Source: Arthrinium phaeospermum
Lineage: Eukaryota; Ascomycota; Sordariomycetes; Amphisphaeriales; Apiosporaceae
Length of the DNA: 64,000 nucleotides
Assembly (NCBI GenBank): GCA_006503535.1
Contig: QYRS01000011.1
Span: 186,001-250,000, forward strand
Direction: 5' to 3'
Position 1 is the first letter of the stretch. The number at the start of each line of letters is the position of its first letter. This document shows, one piece after another, positions 1-10,913 of the stretch. The position numbers and the translations under genes were made by a program. Below the pieces are notes generated by a model. That model was not told the origin of the DNA, did not search any database, and saw only the letters and a program-made list of their open reading frames with translations.

Positions 1-273
1 CGCCGTCGCCGCGCTCGTAGGCTTGGTGCGCCTGTGGTTGGGTGTGTATATTGTCAGCGTCCGGGCTGGGAATCGGGTTCCTCGGTAGGGGATGACGGCG
101 CCCGTTCGCTCGCCCGGGGAAAGGGAATACCGGGACTCTCGGCCACGTACCTTGTCGAAGCACGCATTGCGCTTCTGGGCCTCCTGGCCCGCGAGGTCTC
201 GCAGGCGGTCGTACTCTTTCTCGGCATCGTTTTCGGCGCTGTGGCTGAAGGCTACATGGGCGGCGCCGCCGAG
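1..273 (-). CDS. DUF1771 / Smr-type domain protein, partial (window edge)
   Basis: Two minus-strand coding pieces are visible: 151-273 (41 codons) and 1-31, joined by an intron at 32-150 with donor GTACGT and acceptor CCACAG. Together they read a charged helix containing YDRLRDLAGQEAQKR and then AHQAYERGDG. This matches the DUF1771 pattern of a Tyr/Leu-Arg helix followed by an A-x-x-A-Y-x-x-G-D turn. In fungi that domain usually sits N-terminal to an Smr endonuclease-like domain, which would lie beyond the left edge and cannot be seen. The upstream end of the 151-273 exon is an acceptor (CTGACAG) preceded by an in-frame stop, so a short first exon lies at higher coordinates and was not located. 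Assignment rests on the motif alone; the Smr part is inferred. Confidence 0.6.
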
Positions 274-3200
274 CTGTCAGCAGGGGTATCTTTCGATGCC
301 TTGGTACGAATCAGGCTTTCAGCGTGATGTGCATTGCCCGCGCTGTACGTCGCTGTCGCGCAACTTGGCGGGTGGTTGCGACGTCTGCTCGGAACCTCGA
401 ATTTGTACATTCGGCGATTGCGTCATACGGGTAGATGCGGTGTGGTATAGCACAGCACAGCACAGCGCAAGTTTGCATAATTTCCAAAGGGGGCTCGCTC
501 ACCGTTACCGCCCAGGCGGGTCATGGGGATGGAGTTTCCAGGCATTGTGCGGGCAATTGGCAAACGAAACAGCTAAAGCAACGAGGATGAGGATGAAAAT
601 AGTATTAATTCCCAGTAGAACTGTCAGAGCATCGCAGAATTGAGATTTTGACGGTTGCTCGGGGATGAGCCAATGCAGCACAACTAAATACGCAACAAAA
701 CTTACATGCTTCCTTGTTTTTTTTTTCTCGTACCTGGAAATCATCTCCAGGGCGGTTAGGCCTAAATGCGCGTAGCTGCCAAGTTTCCAACCTATCAATC
801 CATCCCACTAGGTACGTACGTCAACGTTGGATGCAAGGATCTTAACCTATACGGCGGCAGATCTGCAAACCTACTTTACCTTCAACATGGATGTACATAC
901 CTAGATGATCCAATCACACAAACCATGACCTGTTGTTGCTGGCGGCTGGACATTCAAATTCAATTCAACTATGCAGCCTTACCTCAGGCCGTGTTAGCTG
1001 TTGCACAGAGATATAGACACACATCACTCTACAAATATGCAGATAATCGCGTATAGTGATATCGAGGTTGACTTGTCAAGAAGGATGGGTCTCTAGGCCT
1101 AGATATGCATAGAATTTGGGTCTCACCGTCTCGCGACTCAGCGGCCAATGGCTATTCAGCACATTATGAACTCCAGATGCCCTACTGTTCCAGTACCCAT
1201 AATAACGTGTATGAATGAGCAACCCACCGCAGTCACTCTCGAGTGTTATGCTTGACAGGCCCGCACGATTGTAGCGCTCTCGTTATATGTTCTGGTTCTG
1301 GCTAGGCCAAATCCCGAGGTCCGTATCAAGTCTTAGAGATGGGGAAATATGACAATGATGACATCAAATGGTGGCTCGTACCTCCGAGGGTGCAAATATC
1401 GTGGCCCTTTGTGTCAATCATACATACCAGAGGTGGCTAATGGAAGTAATACATACCTACCTTCCGAAGACGCCGATACCACAATAGACTATGTAAAGGC
1501 AATGAGTGAGTACCTAGGTATGCTGGAGAGCCCGTCACCAACCTGGTGGACAACATAGCACCCAGTACACTCTTGGAGCCCTCGGGCAAAGTCTGCACCT
1601 AGACAGACACGGCAGTCACCACCACTACTGCTCTCGTAACGTAGGACATGGAACGGTCCATTTTCTGGGACTGCACGGGGAAGCCTGAACATGATTGAGA
1701 AAGTCGGACAATCTGTCCACCGACATCCTCACGACGCCAATGTTTGGCGTCCCGAGATTGGGCCCATGGCGGCTGACGAGTTGCAGTGCACCGGGGCCAT
1801 TGTCTTGTTCGCCGTGACGATGAGTCAAGCTGCCGTGGTCGAAACGGCCCTTGCCATAGGGGCGTGCACCTGCTCCCCGCCACAGTCCCGTGCCGAGAGG
1901 GGTGTTTCGAAAAAAAAGCATGCCGGTACTCTGCCGGAGCCGCGCCGATATACGACTTGTGTCGGATGTATAGACCTGTATCTGGGCGCAATTTTCGGTA
2001 CCGTGGCCGGAGAAGCTAGATTCGTATGCATCGAGTATAGCACCGTTTGCCAAGCCCTTAAGCAAAACCCATCATCCCATAGGGTTCAATGCTATTGCTT
2101 CAGGCCGTGTCATGTATGTAAGCGCCTTCCACAAGGTCAACGCCAGGATAGTTGTCCTTGCCCACTGGTGCGTTCCTAAGCTGGTGCCAGCGGCATCTGC
2201 GATAGCACATGTGCTGGAGACAGGCTACGAGAGCACCCTTGTGAATCTGTCGTTCACATAGTTTGCCATCTTGGTATATTCGTCCACCCCGCAATGCTTG
2301 CGTATGTTGCAACGCTCATCTTTCTGGGTAGACGCAAGCCAGACGCAGCGATCAACTTGTCGCTTCAGTGATCAACTTGGAGCGGTATAAATGAGGGCAT
2401 CTTCACTGGTACGTTGTTTTGGGGCCTGTTAAATCTGATTTTGATGCCAGGATGCAGCGGTGGCTGTCCCCGGACGGTTCGTTAGCAACAGCTCAGGAGT
2501 CCCCGGATCTATCGATGATGGTCGATAATGCGTTCGTCGTTTGTGCTGCTGCCGCTGGAGGCAACCCCAGTGTTGCAGGCTTATCCCCGCTGTCTGGTTG
2601 CGGGAAGTCTTTTGACAAGTGTTGCAGAGACCGAGTCAAGTCAACAACAAGCGGCCGTTGCCGCTTGAGAAGAAAAAAAAAAAGACTGTATCGTTACTAC
2701 CGTAAGAACATGGATAGCCAGGCGCGGCATTACTAAGGAGGCAGAATACATCCCTTTGAGACTTCTCCCAGCAGAACCCGATATCCGTTCACGGGAAGCA
2801 GGGAGAGGACGATCCGTATCTCAAGAGTAGCTGAAGCGGAACGGTCCAGATGTCTAGTCGGTAGGGAGGCAGGGGTTCTCGACTACTAACGTAGTAGTAG
2901 TTTGGTAGTCGTAGATAGGCAGATATTAGACATCAGCCCATTTGCTAAAGTAGAAAGCCCACGAGTTGGAGCTTGTGGTGATTTATCCACCTCCGGACTG
3001 CCCGGCGTCATCTAAGAGACGGCGCTGGAGATCCTGCGACTAGGCCGGTGCTGGTAAGCCGGGTAGAGAGCCGGGTAAATAGGCTGGAGAGGCTTTTGCT
3101 GCCATGTGGCAATCAAGCGCGCGCCCGATGAAAGCGAGTTATTGGCTGGTCTCCATCATAAATTACTGTTAGCCCGATGAGCCGTCTGCGATTATCCAGG

Positions 3201-5124
3201 ACCGATGCGGGAATAGCTTCGGGCTCGACAGCAATGGCGTCAATTGCCAGTCAGGAACAGGCGAAGCGAAATTGGCCATTCTAGAACACGAATCGAATGC
3301 TGCGTTGCGCTGGGGGGAAAGCCCCACTTTCCCTTTCTCAGCAGGAGCCCAGCTTTGTCTGATGTTCATCAGGGATGGCATCGCCGCATCGGGCCCCCCA
3401 TCCTGTGCTACGTCGTATGTAGGTAGGGGGGCCAGGGGTTCTTACTTGATTCGGGATGGAGCGACGGCTAATCTCATGCGTACTGTACTCAGAAGCTGTA
3501 CTGTCCCGATATTTCCTCCCATTGTCTTGACATCTGATACAAGCCCGCAGAATCAGGAGATGGAGCTGTCGTACCGTTGGGTGCTTGCCATGCACGGGAG
3601 AGGGCGTGTTTTGCTTTTTGTCGTTCTTTTCGTCGTTTCTTCCTGCGTCTCCCCTCTTCCCTTCTAGCCAGAACGGTAGATACCCGTGTTGCCTGGAAGT
3701 CTATCGGAAACCCACTCGCCGATTTGTGGGCTTCATCTCAAGAGAGACCACAGTTGGCTAGCCTAAGCCGAGAGGGGAGAGGTGCGCATGTAACTTGAAG
3801 ACCGGTTTACATACATCGTCCCCCAGTCAGATTGGCCAGGAGCCAGGGGGAGTTCGGGGTTCGATGCTCGTTTCTGCTCGTTGGCATGCACGATGCTCCG
3901 TAGTCGACATGAAACGCTCTGGGTGATCTGGCAGTGCGGAATGCAAGCGGGAATGAGAAGCCTGTTCTTCAGCAGGTAGATCACGACGATCCCTTTATAT
4001 CTCCATCCATCCTTTTCGCACAATGGGGCAAGAAGATGAAATTGGTGCACCCAACTGAGGCAAATTGAATGCTTACGCACAAATCCATCTGAGAAGGAAC
4101 GTTGAAGCCACGTTCGAGCCAGGCATAGCATTAGTAGGGTGAGGCGGGCGCAGACAAGAGTAAGGTATCAAATTTGACCTCACGATCCAGGCAGCCTCTG
4201 CCGAAGATGCGGCCAACGGTGCCTGTTGCCTGTTGTCTGGGCGCCTGTACGGAGTATGATTTCATGAACAACGTCTCCGTGCGGATAGAATGTTCCATTG
4301 GGAGTGGAACTGCGTGGCATGGAGTGACCTTGATAGATAATGGGACCTGAATGTCACTGAAGGTTGATGAAGGGCTGACTCAATTTCAACCCAGACGCGT
4401 CGCTAAGGGCATCCGGAGATCTGGATTCAGATGGGATCATCTTGCTGGACAGGATTGCGTTTGGTACCTAAAGTAACAGCCGTTGAAAAGCGGGTGAGCA
4501 CCACGCCTCAAGCCCTGGGGCCGATGGAGACAGGCAGTAAGTGCATGATGAAGACATAACAAAACCGACCGCCGCCATTGTCTCAGCCTGTCTGACGATA
4601 GGGCGTAAGTACCTATATTACCGGGCAGTGGTGTGGCCAATGTCGACGGCCAACCACGGCCGACCGCCATCGCCGTTGTCATGCAGTTCGGTGTTAGTTG
4701 ACAGGCCAGCCGCCCCACACCCACTTCTATTAAAGGCCCGAGCGAGCTGACAGGGCGGGCGAGTCCTGGTTCGTCATTCGCCAGCCCTCCCAATGGTGGT
4801 GAGTTGCCGAGATGCACCTTCTGCAGTAGACTCGACTGTAGTGGATGCGGCAAGGTGGGATGCAATGTAAAGAATGAATGGAAGTCCTACAATTTCATTA
4901 AAGCTTTTGCTCTGCCGTACGGTTGTGTCGGCGCACCTTGGGAAGCACAACAGCCAGAATTGAGGGGATACCTATTCTTATTTTACATGCCCCAGTGCCT
5001 TATTACCCACGACTACTACGGGATCCGCGAGGCAGGCGGGCTCCAGTAAGCAAGCACCTTACCCTCAAGTACCTCATATTGCCTATATGCAACCTATTAT
5101 GACCCATCATTCCACACAACGAAC

Positions 5125-5208
5125 GAGAGAGAGAGAGAGAGGAAGAGGGAGAGAAACATACACTGACGCAGATGCAGGCACTGACGCACACACACACACA
5201 CACACACA
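5125..5208. repeat. GA and CA dinucleotide microsatellites
   Basis: A run of about eight GA units at 5125-5141 is followed 45 bases later by eleven CA units at 5187-5208. Both are non-coding. Confidence 0.9.
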
Positions 5209-6689
5209 AACAACCCTCTACCAAACGAAGGCTTACCATGTACGGTATGTAAGCCATCATCAGCTTGCGGACTGTGTCTTGCTGGCTCCGCTTGTCTGCA
5301 CAAAAGCCGAGGCAAGAGGCAGCCAAATATAGCCCACCAGTACTCCGTAGGTTTAGTTGTGTCTTACATACATGTAAATTGACGATTCCATGCTATTCTT
5401 GTCCGCAAGATCATACACAAATCTGACCAACCCTATTGCCATGGACGGAGAACCCGTGAATCAAACCGGGGGAAATCGACTCTAGAGGGATGCAATTGGT
5501 ACGATACGAGCAGATCTCACAGCACTAACCCGTCACGGGATACAGCTGAGTTCATAGAGCGCAGGCCAGACAGATCTTGCTTAACCACTCCATACCTGGC
5601 TTCACGGACGGAAGCGATTCTCTGCTGCCGAAGCAAACCACGAAACAACGAAACCACTACCGCCAGCGCTTCGTGGCTAGCGGCAATGGACGAGAGAAGC
5701 TCTGACAGGGAGCCGCGTGCCGCAAGGCCAGATGCAAGTGATTGTTGCTGCTAAGAAGCCTGGTCGACAGCCGTGTCATGCTGCGCCCGTCTGTCTGCCT
5801 GTCAGCGCCGCTTCTCCTACAGAACCGGGTGCCGGGCGTCCTACATAGGTCAGATAAGTCGAGGGCAGTCTTTTGGCTGCTGTAATAAAACTCTAGTACG
5901 GTGGGATGGGGTCAAGTTCTGGTCAAGTGTAGTCCTCAATGCAACTAATCGCTTGGGATAAGAGCATGGTTCACTTACCAGCATTCATTTCTTTTCATGA
6001 GCCTTGCCCTCTTGAGTTTGGTACTCCTCCACTTTGCAGCAGCAACCCCGGCCCAGCGACCCCTTTTATTCCCCCGATCTGTCAATTCTCGTCCAAATCT
6101 TTGATCAATTTGCTACAGCATATGGAGGTTAGCGACCGACGAGACCCAGCTCCCCTAACAAATTTCGTGATTTAGCGGCAACTGCTGCAGTAGTCAGTCA
6201 GGTACAGACCCAGATGCGTCAAATCCACCCAGTGCCACCTAATGTACCTAGTGCTTAACATTGCCTGCATGTCGCTCTAGCTACAGTTGAGAGATCGAAC
6301 CTGCGTGGCCCCCCGCCGTTCTCCGGCCCATGTAGGTACTGAACTTGAAGTATGTAAACACTGCTTGAATGTTTCCCCCAAGGCTCCCTGTCAACAAACC
6401 GCTTCCTTCCTTTTTCGCCCCTCCTACTGTAGGTACCGACGGGCGCAGCGAATACTGTGTGCTAAGAGGTGCTAATTGCCGGTGAATGTGTTGGATTAAG
6501 GTGTACTGTACTGGACTGTATGCGCACGCACTGCACTTCATGTTGCCTGCAGGGCACTGCCAACTGCTACTGGATGGTTCGTGTTGTTAGCAGCAATTAG
6601 CAATCAGGACACCCTCCGTGCACATCCGCACTAGGTAAATTCGGTGCTCCACCTCGCCTTCTGCTAGCTGCTCCTGGCCAGAACTGGCC

Positions 6690-7604
6690 TTGCCTTACCC
6701 TGCTACTCCTGTTGGCTCGCTCTCCCTCTCTCTCTCACTCGCTCTCTCTTGTCCGGCCGCCCACCCATCCTCTATCCATCCATCCATCCACCTCTGTCCA
6801 CCCCCCCCTTCCAGCTTAGGTACTGGAGACAGGCCTTCCCGTCACAATTTCAACCACCCAATTTTTTCTTTTTCCCTTTTCTCGCGGTTGGTCCGACGGT
6901 CGCAATTCTATCTTCCTGCCCCCCTGCGTGTTGTTGTGTCTCTTCGCTTGTATGCATCTTGTCCCTTACTGTTCTATCAGTCGACGACTATCGTGATTGA
7001 CTGTTCACCCATCACTGACTCTGGCTCATCACCAGCCAACTGAAGAGCGATACCTGCCACTTGGAGACGAGTCGTAGAAGACAGCCGCAAGCTTGCTGGT
7101 GAGTTGAAGCGTCTCCTCTCCTCCTTTCCCTCGCTCCCCAAACCTTGTTCCGCGACCCGTCATAATCGCATCGGGATTCGCTACTCAGCCCTCGACCTCG
7201 ACCAATTCAACACCCGATATTGCGGAAGCATCCATCTCCTTTTCACCATCTTCTTCATTTCTACGGACCAACACATCTATTTCGAACCCGCTCCGCCAAG
7301 TTCCTCCAGCCCAGTCCGGTTCTACAGACCATCCGCTCTGCTATCCTTTTCAACCACTCGGGGCTGCTGGCCAGTAAAACGGACGCGCGAGGTTACCCGG
7401 ACTGTACAGCGCTTACTACGAATTCTACCTCGATCTGGCCAATCTTGCAGACCACGAATTCAAGTTCTAATCTAGGTTCTGCTCAACTAACTCTACGCTT
7501 GCCCTAGTACATCGGCCTCATCACCACATCCATCAGTCACCACCTTAATACCATATCGTACTCAATAGGTTTATCCATCGCGAACTCGCGTACAAATCGT
7601 CAAA
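6690..7604 (+). promoter_or_regulatory. Pyrimidine-rich promoter/leader of gna-1
   Basis: CT-rich tracts (about 6715-6760 and 6840-6890) and CCAT repeats precede the G-alpha start codon at 7605. Such tracts are common just upstream of transcription starts of highly expressed filamentous-fungal genes. The transcription start is not determined, and introns in the leader cannot be excluded. Inference from composition and position only. Confidence 0.35.
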
Positions 7605-8858
7605 ATGGGCTGCGGAATGAGCACAGAGGAGAAGGAGGGCAAGGCCCGCAACGAGGAGATCGAGAACCAGCTCAAGCGCGACAAGATGATGCAGCGCAAC
7701 GAGATCAAGATGCTTCTTCTGGGTAAGCTTTGCTCTACGCCGTCACTCGCATTCTCAACCGCGGTGGTCTGACAATTGTGCAACAGGTGCTGGTGAATCC
7801 GGGAAGTCGACAATTCTGAAGCAGATGAAGCTCATCCACGAGGGCGGATACTCGCGTGACGAAAGGGAATCATTCAAGGAAATCATCTTCAGCAACACCG
7901 TTCAATCAATGCGTGTCATTCTCGAAGCAATGGAGTCGCTCGAGCTTCCTCTCGAGGATCAACGGATGGAGTACCACGTCCAGACCATCTTCATGCAACC
8001 AGCCCAGATCGAGGGAGACGTTCTGCCACCGGAGGTCGGCAACGCTATCGAGGCTCTGTGGAAGGACCGCGGTGTCCAGGAGTGTTTCAAGCGATCGCGT
8101 GAATACCAGCTGAACGATTCGGCACGATAGTAAGTTGCGACCGATCATGGCCGTGATTCGTTGCAGCCTGACTAACACGGATACCAGCTACTTCGATAAC
8201 ATTGCAAGAATTGCTGCCCCTGACTACATGCCCAACGATCAAGATGTCCTGCGGTCTCGTGTCAAGACAACCGTTATCACCGAGACGACGTTCATTATTG
8301 GCGATCTGACCTACCGTATGTTCGATGTCGGTGGTCAGCGCTCGGAACGAAAGAAGTGGATTCACTGCTTCGAAAACGTCACGACCATCCTTTTCCTGGT
8401 CGCCATCTCCGAATACGATCAACTTCTTTTCGAGGACGAGACGGTCAACCGTATGCAAGAAGCCCTGACGCTGTTCGACTCGATTTGCAACTCCCGGTGG
8501 TTCATCAAGACGTCCATCATTCTTTTCCTGAACAAGATCGATCGCTTCAAGGAGAAGCTGCCAGTCAGCCCCATGAAGAACTACTTCCCCGACTACGAGG
8601 GAGGCGATGACTACGCCGCGGCCTGCGACTACATCCTGAACCGCTTTGTCAGCCTGAACCAACACGAGACGAAGCAAATCTACACTCATTTCACATGCGC
8701 CACGGATACGACACAAATTCGCTTCGTTATGGCTGCCGTCAATGGTAAGTGTCCCAAGTTGCATCCTCACCCTTTTGTTTGAGAGCCCCAATGTCTGACC
8801 TTGAACTTTCACAGATATAATCATTCAGGAGAACTTGCGTCTCTGTGGACTCATTTGA
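7605..8858 (+). CDS. gna-1: Heterotrimeric G protein alpha subunit, group I (GNA-1 type)
   Basis: Exons 7605-7722, 7787-8129, 8188-8744 and 8815-8858 give 353 residues, the normal length for this family. The protein starts MGCGMS, with Gly2 for N-myristoylation and Cys3 for palmitoylation. It then shows the P-loop GAGESGKST (about 40-48), switch I with the conserved Arg before a TT pair, switch [14 protein letters not shown] with the catalytic Gln, the guanine-specificity motif NKID and TCAT near the end. It ends CGLI, whose Cys four from the end is the pertussis-toxin type ADP-ribosylation site, as in animal Gi and fungal group I subunits. It binds GDP/GTP at the plasma membrane and couples seven-helix receptors to adenylyl cyclase/cAMP signalling. 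Sequence is very close to what is known for Neurospora GNA-1. All introns are canonical GT-AG. The 3' end faces cdc123. Confidence 0.97.
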
Positions 8859-9979
8859 TTATTATGCGATGCTATACGATGAATACCCATTTCTCTCTCG
8901 ATTACTCCGTTGTTACGGGCTGCCAGTAATGTCACGAATCTGGCTAATGATTTTGCCCCATACACCACCGCATGGGCAGTGTTGCCCGAAGGATTTCCTA
9001 CCGCTATGTGTTCTTGTTCTGCCATTCTGCGACACCGACACATGGAACAAGTTTCTCTACAACTACACTTGTTTTTACCAGTACAACATACTTCCCTGGC
9101 TGTGCCTAGCCCTGTAGGTGCCCGCGTTGAGAGGCCCCAGGACTTAGGGCTGATGCCAATGCGGAAGAAAAAGTTTGCCATGGAGTGAAGCTGGCGAGGT
9201 CGAGTTGCGACCATATGCATCTACAGGCACGGCGGGATTACATACTCTTGTTTAATTATGAATTTGTGTGGAGTCAACTGGTTCCTTATTTCATCTCTTT
9301 TCCTTTCTTTTTCTTCTTCTTGTAGTATCTGGTAGCTCACGCTGAACGATGGGCCGACATTTATTGGTGGAGGTGGTCAGTTGTTGTTGCAGGACAGGGC
9401 AGGAGGCAGTTGATGGAGGCGATCGAACAGCCACGGAACTCTATGGCTGAGAAATCGCCCGACGGTTGAGGGGATGACAGGACGCAAGCGGGGGGACATT
9501 GAGACGTTGAAACTATACCATTGGCAGAGTTTATCTGTTGTGTGCGAAGAATCTGTAAGGGGCTTGGAACGAAGGGGAACGGCTGGTCGGACTGATGCCT
9601 TGGGCGGAAACCCTTTTTCGCTCCTGTCGTCACTCCAGCCAGAGGATTGTCCTTGTTCCCTTCCTCGGTGGCAGTGGTCGGCTAGAGTGGTCGGTCTGTT
9701 GAATGGATGTGTCTATAAGATAAGAAACAATGACCTTGATCTGAAACATACTTTGCCTTGAATGTTCGTCACGTGAAGTTGAATTATACAATACCGCGCT
9801 GGGGGGGTTCTGGAACATGGTCACTAGGACCGTTGCAGTATTAGTTGCCGTCACCCAGCTAGGTGACCGTCACCCAATTTCAGACACCGTCTCTTAAAGC
9901 ATTGTACCTTCGCACCCATTACTGGTGTAGAGGTACCTTCCAACGAGTCGATTTGTCCGCTGTATGGTCGTCACCTATT

Positions 9980-10010
9980 AGACATGGTCACCACGCTGGT
10001 GACCATGTCT
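9980..10010. repeat. Perfect 14-bp inverted repeat (hairpin)
   Basis: Arms at 9980-9993 and 9997-10010 are exact reverse complements separated by CGC. The same arm sequence is present a second time at 10432-10445 in the same orientation as the left arm. Confidence 0.95.
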
Positions 10011-10205
10011 GCCGGCTAATTGTTACCACTGCCACACGTCACCAGCTGGTGACCATGTCTGTCGGTTGATAACCACCACCACCACACATCACCATCACCT
10101 GCCGGCCCCACTACATCGACCTGTTGCAACTGGAAGGACCGCAACTGCCTACTTAAATGGCAATTGAAGGGAAACAACCATCAATGCTCGTAACTGTAGT
10201 CTCTG

Positions 10206-10359
10206 TCCCTCGTAGTCAAGTGGTAGTACCGTAATTCTGTAATTCTGTAAATATATATTATCTCTCTAGGTCCTGTGTTCGAATGCCCGTGAAAAGTGAT
10301 ATTTGATATTTGATAGAGCATCTCGAGCAATTCGAGATTCTCTTTTTTTTTCTTTTTTT
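10206..10359 (+). ncRNA. tRNA-like Pol III unit (pseudo-tRNA or SINE head)
   Basis: The stretch TAGTCAAGTGG at 10213-10223 fits the tRNA A-box consensus exactly. The preceding seven bases TCCCTCG and the following GTAGTAC resemble the 5' part of tRNA-Glu/Asp. GTTCGAATGCC at 10277-10287 is a B-box with one mismatch from the usual GTTCGANTCC. Runs of nine and seven T at 10343-10351 and 10353-10359 could act as Pol III terminators. The T-stem does not pair well and the anticodon region is long and AT-rich, so a functional tRNA is unlikely. A tRNA-derived SINE or decayed tRNA copy is more plausible. Box matches are seen directly; transcription is inferred. Confidence 0.35.
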
Positions 10360-10913
10360 CTGATTGGTCCAGCCGGAAAGATGATGTGGGGCTGGAGACA
10401 TCGTCTCCACCAGCTTTGACCATATCAGGTTAGACATGGTCACCAGTAGACATCGTCACCACGCACTTTAACCATGTCTGGCCGGACATGGTCACCGAGT
10501 ATTTTAACCCAATCCGTCTTCATACGGTCATGGCGCGCCATGCCAATTTGTATGCGGACGGTCTATCTGTTGAGAAATGTTCAGGTTTTGGCTGCTGGGC
10601 AGACATGATGTCCACGACTGGTGACCTTGCTGGAGACGATGTCCCCTGGCCCCCCCACCGCCGTATTGTAGTGCAGTTCTACGATGATTAATTCGCCTTA
10701 GCTGTAACGAAACATATAACAGCCAGTCTTCGGGGGAGTGGGCATGTGACCAAAGGATACTGCATTTTACCGAGTGGCCTTTGCCAGATGGGGACCAGAA
10801 GCTCTCACGTGCCAGGTCCAGCGCAGAAGCTAGCCTTGGTGTAATTATGTTCCTCGAAGGCTATCATTATATGCCTTTCTTAGCTGACTTCTATCCTTTG
10901 CACGGCGGCCTGT

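Larger units (their letters stand above)
274..7604. other. 7.3 kb without a recognisable gene; distal and proximal 5' region of gna-1
   Basis: No reading frame here on either strand resembles a known family or joins neighbours through convincing splice sites. The longest open frames (around 1.6-2.2 kb and 4.4-4.9 kb) are under 165 codons, overlap on opposite strands and have no recognisable motifs. Visible structure consists of simple repeats: a GA tract at 5125-5141, a CA tract at 5187-5208, CT-rich sequence at about 6715-6760 and CCAT repeats at about 6774-6790. The last 900 bases are pyrimidine-rich, as expected for a promoter and leader, and precede the G-alpha start. The first few hundred bases must also contain the unseen first exon and promoter of the minus-strand DUF1771 gene. 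Confidence 0.5.
9819..10626. repeat. Cluster of GTCACC/GGTGAC palindromic repeats, possible degenerate mobile element
   Basis: The hexamer GTCACC or its complement GGTGAC occurs at 9850, 9862, 9869, 9970, 9987, 9998, 10038, 10048, 10439, 10455, 10491 and 10620, with a near copy at 9819. Chance expectation is well under one in this length. Several copies form hairpins. 9980-9993 and 9997-10010 are a perfect 14-bp inverted repeat (arm AGACATGGTCACCA) with a 3-base loop. 10039-10052 is a perfect 14-base palindrome. 10471-10492 has 8-bp arms. The same 14-mer arm recurs at 10432-10445. A related GGAGAC..GTCTCC palindrome lies near 10394. The copies flank a tRNA-like sequence on both sides. A degenerate MITE/SINE composite is the simplest reading, but no clear terminal repeats or target duplication were found. 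Confidence 0.7.
8859..10913. other. 2 kb between the convergent ends of gna-1 and cdc123
   Basis: No protein gene recognised. The left part (8859-9800) should carry the gna-1 3' UTR. The right part (about 9819-10626) is the GTCACC/GGTGAC palindrome block with an embedded tRNA-like unit, described separately. Because both flanking genes point into this interval, it is not a promoter region for either. Confidence 0.6.

Noticed and set aside
1625..2179. Overlapping opposite-strand frames of 146 and 162 codons
   Set aside because: Neither has motifs, splice partners or a coding-like composition; likely chance in GC-rich sequence.
2385..2392. TATAAATG-like box
   Set aside because: No recognisable gene follows; the downstream frame lacks an ATG start and any motif.
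8087..8824. 245-codon minus-strand open frame
   Set aside because: Antisense to the G-alpha exons and introns.
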